Source of the DNA: Saccoglossus kowalevskii
Taxonomy: Eukaryota; Hemichordata; Enteropneusta; Harrimaniidae
Assembly (NCBI RefSeq): GCF_000003605.2
Contig: NW_003113469.1
Span: 124,215 to 175,339 of the forward strand
DNA: 51,125 nucleotides
Direction: 5' to 3'
The notes below the pieces were generated by a model. It saw only the letters and a list, made by a program, of their open reading frames with translations, did not search any database and was not told where the DNA came from. Each line of letters opens with the position of its first letter. Positions within the stretch are counted from its first letter, which is position 1. This document shows, piece by piece, positions 44,212 through 51,125 of the stretch. A program made the position numbers and the translations under genes.

Positions 44212-47200
44212 TATTCAAATACATTTGTTCACAAGAAAATGAAAAACTGCAGTGTCTTGGTCATGTTTGAATTTTACACAAAAATTGCTGTCTAGACGAG
44301 TAAACCATCTTTCTCTGCAGTTTTTTCATCACTTATCTGAGTAATGTTGAAAAAATAATATACATATGTAATAATAGTGGTAGATTTCTTTAAGTGTTGT
44401 TTCTATGAATTCTGGGTAAAGCCTTTCACTATCATTATCACTTGTGTGACCTTCTATAATTTCTGACAAATCTACTGTTTCTGTTAAAGATCAAATCTAA
44501 TTGTGATATTAAATCTTAGATTTTTTTATTATTAACATTAAATTTTGAAAAAAATTACAGAAAAATTGCAAAATATTTGCAGTAATATTATAACAGTAAA
44601 ACATATCTTTGTGAAAGGTCAAACCCTGGAGTGTGCTTGTCAGATGGCAGGGTTAAGATAAATTTGACTACCATTGTTTTATGACTGTCTTCATCCTGAT
44701 TTCAAATAATGAATGTGAAGTGTCAAATTTCTTCTTCATTGTACGCAGTTAATACAGGTACTTCTTGTGTGGGAAGGATATTATAGACAAAAAATCTTGT
44801 TATGTTCATAGAATTGTAAAGCTTTGTATTGATTTCCTGTCTTTGTATTATCGATGAGATTGAATTGAGGATAGATACAGGATCAGTCAGTGAGCCAGGC
44901 AAGATTGAATAAGTCTCACTGTAGTGTATCAATGATTCTATTAAACTTGGTTACTGGAAAATACATTATCTTTATAGCTGTGAGTAACCCAGCTGCATGT
45001 TCAATGCTATCACACAATTCTGTTCTCTTTTGAAATATTATTAGTAGTCTGTATTCTGTAATTTCAACTCTTTTTAAAAAAAAATATTTTACCCTGTTCA
45101 CTTCTGATGTATATAATATGTACATGTGATTGGACATTTATTTTATTTTTCTGTTTTATTCTTTTCATAACTCTTACATAGATGAACCACAGACACCATT
45201 TTTTTTATATGTGCCTCTATTGGAGATGTCCCTCTATTCCTGAGCAAGCACAATTAGTAAATTTGATAAAAGTTGAAACAAATAAATTAATATGACAGAT
45301 ATAATTGAAATTAATGTAAGCAATTCAATCTACAATATAAACAAATTTTCAAAAAGGATGTTTATTTTGTGTATTTAAATAAGTAAGATTTTTTTCATTT
45401 AATATTGGTAATTAATTATTAGAATGTATGTAACATTAGATGGTGATAATAGACACCAGTATGTACGGTTGTCTATCAGTGTGTCGTGGTAATGAAATGA
45501 GATGAGGTGTTGGATGTCTGCTGATTATGTAGCCCTACCAACTACAGTGAATCGAATTGATGACTATGTGATGAAAGATGATCCATGTGAGGTGTAGGTA
45601 TGTGTTTGTGTGTTAACGGATAGCATATTATCTTGTTCCAGTTCAGTGCTGACCATGTGTTGTGATAGGGTATGGGGCGCTAATGAGAATATTCTACAAT
45701 ATACATATAGGACAACAATATTACATGGTAGTTTATTTGGCTGTGAAATGCTGATATAAATATGGCTGCCCAACACATGTCTTTCAATAGCGACTAAAAG
45801 CTTTCACAGTATTCTCCTCTGTGCTCTACATTTGTACATGTGCTTGCCACCACTGAACCAACTTCTATCGAAAGAAAACCACTATTATGGCAGCCTCACT
45901 CCATATATTCTATTTATTTTAAATAATATCTCTACAGTTTGCTTGCTTAATGGGTTCCTTTCTGACTAGTGCTCACCTGGGTGATTGTAATTTGTTAAAT
46001 GTCTCGGGAAAAATGGGATGCAAATCACTTAGAGTCTATATAGTAAGCATGAGTCGTAGATACTGAAATATACATTGTCTCTAAGCATCCTTAGAAAAGT
46101 TCATTATCTTAATGAAATGATGTCGCTTTCTAAATTTAGCCTAAAAATACATGCTTGAGTACATTCAATGTCTAATTGCAATCGACGCGAGTACGGCATG
46201 CCTCTCTCGTAATGTCTGCAGATATGGCTTAAGTAATGAGACACCACGATACATAAGACAAATATCAAGCCCCGTAGATAAGGGCATGGGTATTTACGGT
46301 AATAAAAAGACATTATGCCTGACGACTTATTATATGACATGTCCAATTTAGGGTCTTAAGATTACGTGGATGGTAGACTGTCTGTAATCTACATGATAAA
46401 GGGAACATAGATGCAGCATATTAGTAAGAAGTAAACCTACATGTAGGTTACTAATTACGACTGATGCTGCCCTCATTATTATTCAATGCACACTCATCCT
46501 CCGATACCTGACGCTGCCAAGACAGACAAGAACCATCAGAGACTTTCGATAATAGGCTTCTACAATCAGTGACAGCTGCATACAGTGCGAGATTTGCCAC
46601 TATTCAATCATATAGATGTATTCTAGCAATTCCGAATTGACTTGGTGTCTTGTTATCGCTTTGATAAGCGATATCCGGTGCTTGGTTGTTAAAAATGTTG
46701 TGGTGTTTGTACAGTTGCCTCGGTTGCAATATATTCTTGAAATTTGAGAATTCATTTTTTCATTTAGGTGAAGGGGATATGCTTTGGAAAGCAGTAAAAT
46801 AGATTAAGAAAAATCTACTGCACTCTTTGGAAATCATTGTATTGTCGTTATAGTAAAGGAGTTTAATAATAGTTTTAGCTTTTAATAGGCTGGGTTTTCA
46901 GCTTTTCAGCATTAGTATAGGCACAAGTATTGTATTGTGAACAGCAATGTGTTATAGGGGATTTGTATTGGACGTAAACTTTGTGGGCACATGTTTGTTT
47001 GAAATATCCAACAACCATATTTGTTTCTTATGGAAAACTTGTGGCTTGGTAACATAGAATTCTGCTCACCAGAAAAAAAAAGTATAAACCATTGCATTAT
47101 ACTTCATAATATAATTTTTATTCAATGTTGCTGATCCTGTTTAAAGTTTATTCAATAATAAAGATTTTCCAAAACTTCAATATCAGATTCTCATGTTTTT

Positions 47201-47950
47201 TTGTGTGTATACCTTGTGGACGGGATGTTTGACAGTTGATCACACTCTCATCAACAATATCTGCACTTAAATTTGAATTGTCGGAAAAATTTTCCTTTTT
47301 CCAATTGGCAAATAAAATGAAATCTGAAAGTTACAGCAATCACAAGTTATACTGATCAAAATCTGATATATTGAGTCGTTTATTGACTATTGTTTCACTA
47401 CACTAAATCCCAAAATGCATTGTTTCAAATTCTGCTTCTGACGCATACTAAACAAAAGTAAACCTAAATAGTTTGTGTGTTCAATGTTTGAAGGTCCCTC
47501 AGACCCAGTGGCATTTGCTGGTGTTCATCTATTTATATTTTAATTCGCATATTACTAAACATCTCAGAAGCTTCAAAATTGACGACAATACAACTTTAAT
47601 TGGTGCTGTAGATGGTAATGTGTCAAAATACAATTTAACAAAATACAAGGTTATCACCTATTGGCTCCCAAATCCTGACTTGTGAGCCAATCAGGAAACA
47701 TCGTTTTTGTCAAGACCTATGAATGTTTGGCTAGTGCATGTAGTTGACTGTACATGTGATGGTTCCCACCCAGTATCAATGTTTATTTACCCAGCAATCA
47801 ATTTCAAAAGGTTGCTAGAATGCCAGGTGTACATAAACAGGTAAGATGAACAAATTAGACATATCGAACACTTGTGGTGACAGTAAACTAGGTACGACTG
47901 TGAGTTATTGACATCACAGTGTGTCTAAGCTGAAAACTAAACTGAGAACT
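44212..47950. other. Non-coding DNA
   Basis: No exon is supported. A degraded CCTCTATTGGAG repeat word lies near 45217. The segment 46140-46700 is richer in CpG and less repetitive than its flanks. AATAAA near 47157 followed by a GT-rich run near 47190-47212 could be a poly(A) site, but such signals are common by chance in AT-rich DNA. Confidence 0.4.
46434..46449. repeat. 16-bp perfect palindrome around TACATGTA
   Basis: AACCTACATGTAGGTT equals its own reverse complement and again has TACATGTA in the middle. Confidence 0.9.
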
Positions 47951-48357
47951 ATGATAGAACAGTACAGAACAGTATGTACAATGATAGAACAGTACAGAAC
48001 AGTATGAACAATGATAGAACAGTACAGAACAGTATGAACAATGATAGAACAGTACAGAACAGTATGAACAATGATAGAACAGTACAGAACAGTATGAACA
48101 ATGATAGAACAGTACAGAACAGTATGTACAATGATAGAACAGTACAGAACAGTATGAACAATGATAGAACAGTACAGAACAGTATGAACAATGATAGAAC
48201 AGTACAGAACAGTATGAACAATGATAGAACAGTATGAACAATGATAGAACAGTACAGAACAATGATAGAACAGTACAGAACAGTATGAACAATGATAGAA
48301 CAGTATGAACAATGATAGAACAGTACAGAACAGTATGAACAATGATAGAACAGTAGA
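47951..48357. repeat. 30-bp minisatellite open in four of six frames
   Basis: Eleven full units of 30 bp plus three units of 20-21 bp and a final part unit. Each unit is three decamers: ATGATAGAAC, AGTACAGAAC, AGTATGAACA. The variant AGTATGTACA occurs at 47971 and 48121, 150 bp apart, hinting at a five-unit duplication. Because 30 is divisible by three, all three minus-strand frames (138-162 codons) and one plus-strand frame (repeat NNDRTVQNSM) stay open. These are not called genes: there is no promoter or splice context, and the peptides are exact repeats. Confidence 0.95.
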
Positions 48358-51125
48358 ATACACACATGTGAAATTATGACGATAGTGTTGTTTCGTGTTC
48401 ATTTATGTTAGTGAAGAAACTGATGACAAACTACAATTAAAGAAAAAATATATTTCAGTTACAATTCTGGTTGCAATTTTGAAGAGATGTCACTGCAACC
48501 TATCCTGTTCAGATATATAACAATCTCCAAGAACAAAAATTTTGGATAATGTATCTTTATCATTGAGTATCATCCTTTCCTATTAGTGTACTATAGCTAT
48601 GTCAGGTTTTAAATGCATGTTATAAGACTTTATAGAGCTATTTATTTGATTTACAACTGGCTCATTCTAAACATTACCATGAGCTTGAAACAAAGATGGA
48701 TTAGATCATTTTCCCTTCACTGCGAGATCTCACGTTATGTGTGAAATCAAACGTAAAAACAGGACAAACAAAGGTAATAGCGTCATAGTGGGTTTCGACA
48801 ATTTCCATGCTTAGTAATGTGCTGTACACATTCGATGATGGTAAATTTTAATGAAGTAAGGGTATTTCAAACACAATATTACCCTATCAAAGATCGGCTT
48901 TTCTATGTGAGCTACGAAATAAAGAAAATTTGAGTTCAAACGGCAAACTTTCGGCACGCATCTTTCACGCAACTCGTGAGATCTCGTAGTTGAATGGAAA
49001 ATCACCTATTGAGTAAAAAAAAAAAGAAGAAATTGTGTGGTTCCGATAACATGCACTTCCAAAAAGACATTTGAGACAGCATTATTGATGGTACACACTT
49101 CATCTTAATGTATTTTAGCCTCTTCTTTTGTTCATCGAAAGTGCGGGCGCTGTATGCTTCCAGTGTATAAATGTCATCCCTCCTGTTTTGTTATCACAAG
49201 TTGTCCCATCTGTACCAAATGAACACAATTGACGGCACTCTTTAAACTTCAACTTGATTGTCATGTGGCATAAATCTTACTAAAAGTGAGATTAGAAAAT
49301 ATATTTTTACTTGCATATGATTTCAAGAACAGAGTTTGCCTTGACGTCCTCTGAAAAATACAGATTTTTCCTATTCTATTCATATGCAAAGGCAGGTTTA
49401 TCAAATTTTTCTTTGAAATGGGTGTCCTTTCAACTCAGAAGTTTAAAGCCCTCGATTTTCTATAAGGTTCAAAGAGTAATCATTTATTTTACAGATGATT
49501 GTGTGTTTCATTGAGGTCATTTGGACTTGGCAAAAACCACATAAATGTGATACTTTGGGCATTGGTATGTGACTGTTCTCATTTGAATATTCATATTCAC
49601 CTGCCTGTCCCTATATCAACTACCGCCATTACCAATCTTGTACTCTGGCCAGGAATAATGATGACAAACCTTATATTGCTAGAATAATTGAAACGCCTCA
49701 CAAATGTTGGTTCATAATGTGACCAATTAAAAAGACTTGTTTTCCTGGTGGGCATTTCCAACACTGAAAGGATTCATAACAGCTCAACTGTGTAGCATTA
49801 ATAATTGAGTACATTATTCTCATATTTGGAACGCTGAGTTTCCTGTGCCGTATAATCAGTCTTCCTAATATATTTTTTTAGCAGAGGCTGTAATTAAAGA
49901 GGTGCATGGCCTGTCAAGCATTTTAATAAAGTTTGGGTGAGCTAGTGGTGTTATTTGGGTGATCTCATCTCATTTCTGCATTATTTCCGTTTTCTTGTAA
50001 TTTTCCTTCACATTTCTAACAATTGCTAGTGGGCATAGCACTTAGTGAGAACATTGACAGTCTAACTGGAGCGGTGATATGAGGTTGGAAATACTAAGGG
50101 GTTTAATTGTTTGTAATTTGGCAACCTGACTATCATTTTGCCGGTTACCTCTTTACTAATGTCTGGAATAGCTACTAAGATCTTACCTTCAGGGTAAGTG
50201 GGTGAACGTGACGCTGATAAATATATGAATAAAATGTATGACCACCTCGTTCTTCATGATGATGCAAAACACCAGCAGCTGTGCCTGAGTTGAGAGTGGG
50301 TAACTAGTGGAGCAGTAAGGTACCCAGGCTATTTGAAAAATCAAAGATCTTGTAAGAGGAAAAATATAAAAACAAAATTAGTCTCATGATTGCAGGTGTG
50401 TCTAAATTATTTGTGAAGAACTATATCTGAAACATATCCTACCCCCTACCCCCCTATCCCCAGTTATCAAAATTGGAAACTCATATTAGGTTTCAAGTGG
50501 TTTTCCAGGAGAAAACAGCACAAAGATACCTGAAGCAGGAGTATTTGAAAATGACAAGCTTTTATCAACTGTTGCTGTTGTATTAAAAAACTCAATTCAT
50601 TTTCACAGTATGGCTTCTCCATACCCTATATTTATCTACAAAAAACTGCACGATTTAATTAATTTTTTGGAATCCACAATACACACATACACATCTAGAA
50701 AATTTCAGACCTAATTATTTATAACTCAGACTTTCAATATGCTTCTTCATAAATTTGATTCACAACAAAAATTACATTACTAATGTACATGGTTTGTGCT
50801 AATAGAATGTTACAGACCCCATCTGCTTATCATCAAAACGAAAAAAATATTTATTTAACATTTAACCTATTCAGAAGATAATGGTTTGCTCCAAGCTAAT
50901 TTCATTGATGTGATAATTTATGAATCACCATGGAAATAAAGGAATACTGCCATGAGCAATATGTTTTATAAAGACAACTCAATCTTGTGTGATAGGATAT
51001 GATAGCCTGCTATCAGCTCGTCACACTTACCGGTACTCAGTTGCATAAAACACATTACTTTTTTTTGAATTTATTATCACTGGCAAAGTTCTTCAACTAA
51101 ATGCCTAGAAGGTAGCACAGTTTCT
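48358..51125. other. Non-coding DNA to the end of the window
   Basis: No exon is supported. CTACCCCCTACCCCCC followed by TATCCCC lies at 50440-50461 and gives a G-rich minus strand able in part to form a G-quadruplex. The segment 49880-50110 is less repetitive than its flanks. TTACCGGTA lies near 51028. Confidence 0.45.

Noticed and set aside
47150-47215. Poly(A) signal AATAAA with downstream GT-rich run
   Set aside because: Many AATAAA words occur by chance in this AT-rich DNA, and no exon was found upstream.
47888-48402. Three overlapping antisense frames of 138-162 codons
   Set aside because: They exist only because the 30-bp repeat is divisible by three and has no stop on that strand; the sequences are exact decapeptide repeats with no promoter or splice context.

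Overview
This is a 51 kb piece of animal (metazoan) nuclear DNA from a draft assembly. It is AT-rich (about one third G+C by eye) and has no operons or long ORFs. Its coding content is split by introns, and it is full of micro/minisatellites, short inverted-repeat elements (MITEs) and one 50-base run of N (20279-20328). The exon, the splice signals and the repeat style (short foldback elements ending in TACTGTAAA, TTAA-flanked MITEs, very frequent TACATGTA) suggest a marine invertebrate, perhaps an invertebrate deuterostome. That placement is an impression from repeat style, not a demonstrated identity.

The only coding sequence I can support is one exon on the + strand, 1367-1549. It starts with ATG in a YY1/Kozak-type context, encodes 61 residues ending in a lysine-rich block and a charged helix, and stops at a textbook GC-type donor (CAG|GCAAGT). 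About 780-1181 in front of it looks like a promoter or 5'-untranslated region, with CCAAT boxes, a CRE-like site and an RFX-like palindrome. The next exon was not found. The other ~49.5 kb is therefore either a very long intron of this gene or intergenic DNA; sequence alone does not decide.

Layout: 1-780 upstream DNA with a 13-bp inverted repeat; 780-1549 promoter and first coding exon; 1550-18000 non-coding, with minisatellites at 3945 (25 bp) and 10029 (48 bp), a 20-bp octamer repeat at 7501, CTCF-, ZNF143- and RFX-type motifs; 18091-25586 MITEs, a composite repeat broken by the N gap, and a 1.1 kb array of GATGTCA units; 28450-29290 an RFX/forkhead composite site beside a GC-richer island with a 101-codon ORF; 30875-38458 MITEs, a 52/105-bp minisatellite with CSL-type sites and an (ATTC)n/(ATCC)n tract; 39432-40146 a ZNF143-type site and a CpG-richer TATA/Inr promoter candidate; 43000-46700 promoter-like motifs, 16-bp palindromes and a third MITE copy; 47951-48357 a 30-bp array open in four of six frames.

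No rRNA, tRNA, CRISPR array, viral gene or autonomous transposase was recognised. The most interesting signals are the repeated X-box plus forkhead pairs (12653-12675 and 28450-28474), which resemble ciliary RFX/FOXJ1 regulation, the strong excess of TACATGTA, the TACTGTAAA-ended foldback elements, and the frame-preserving arrays.
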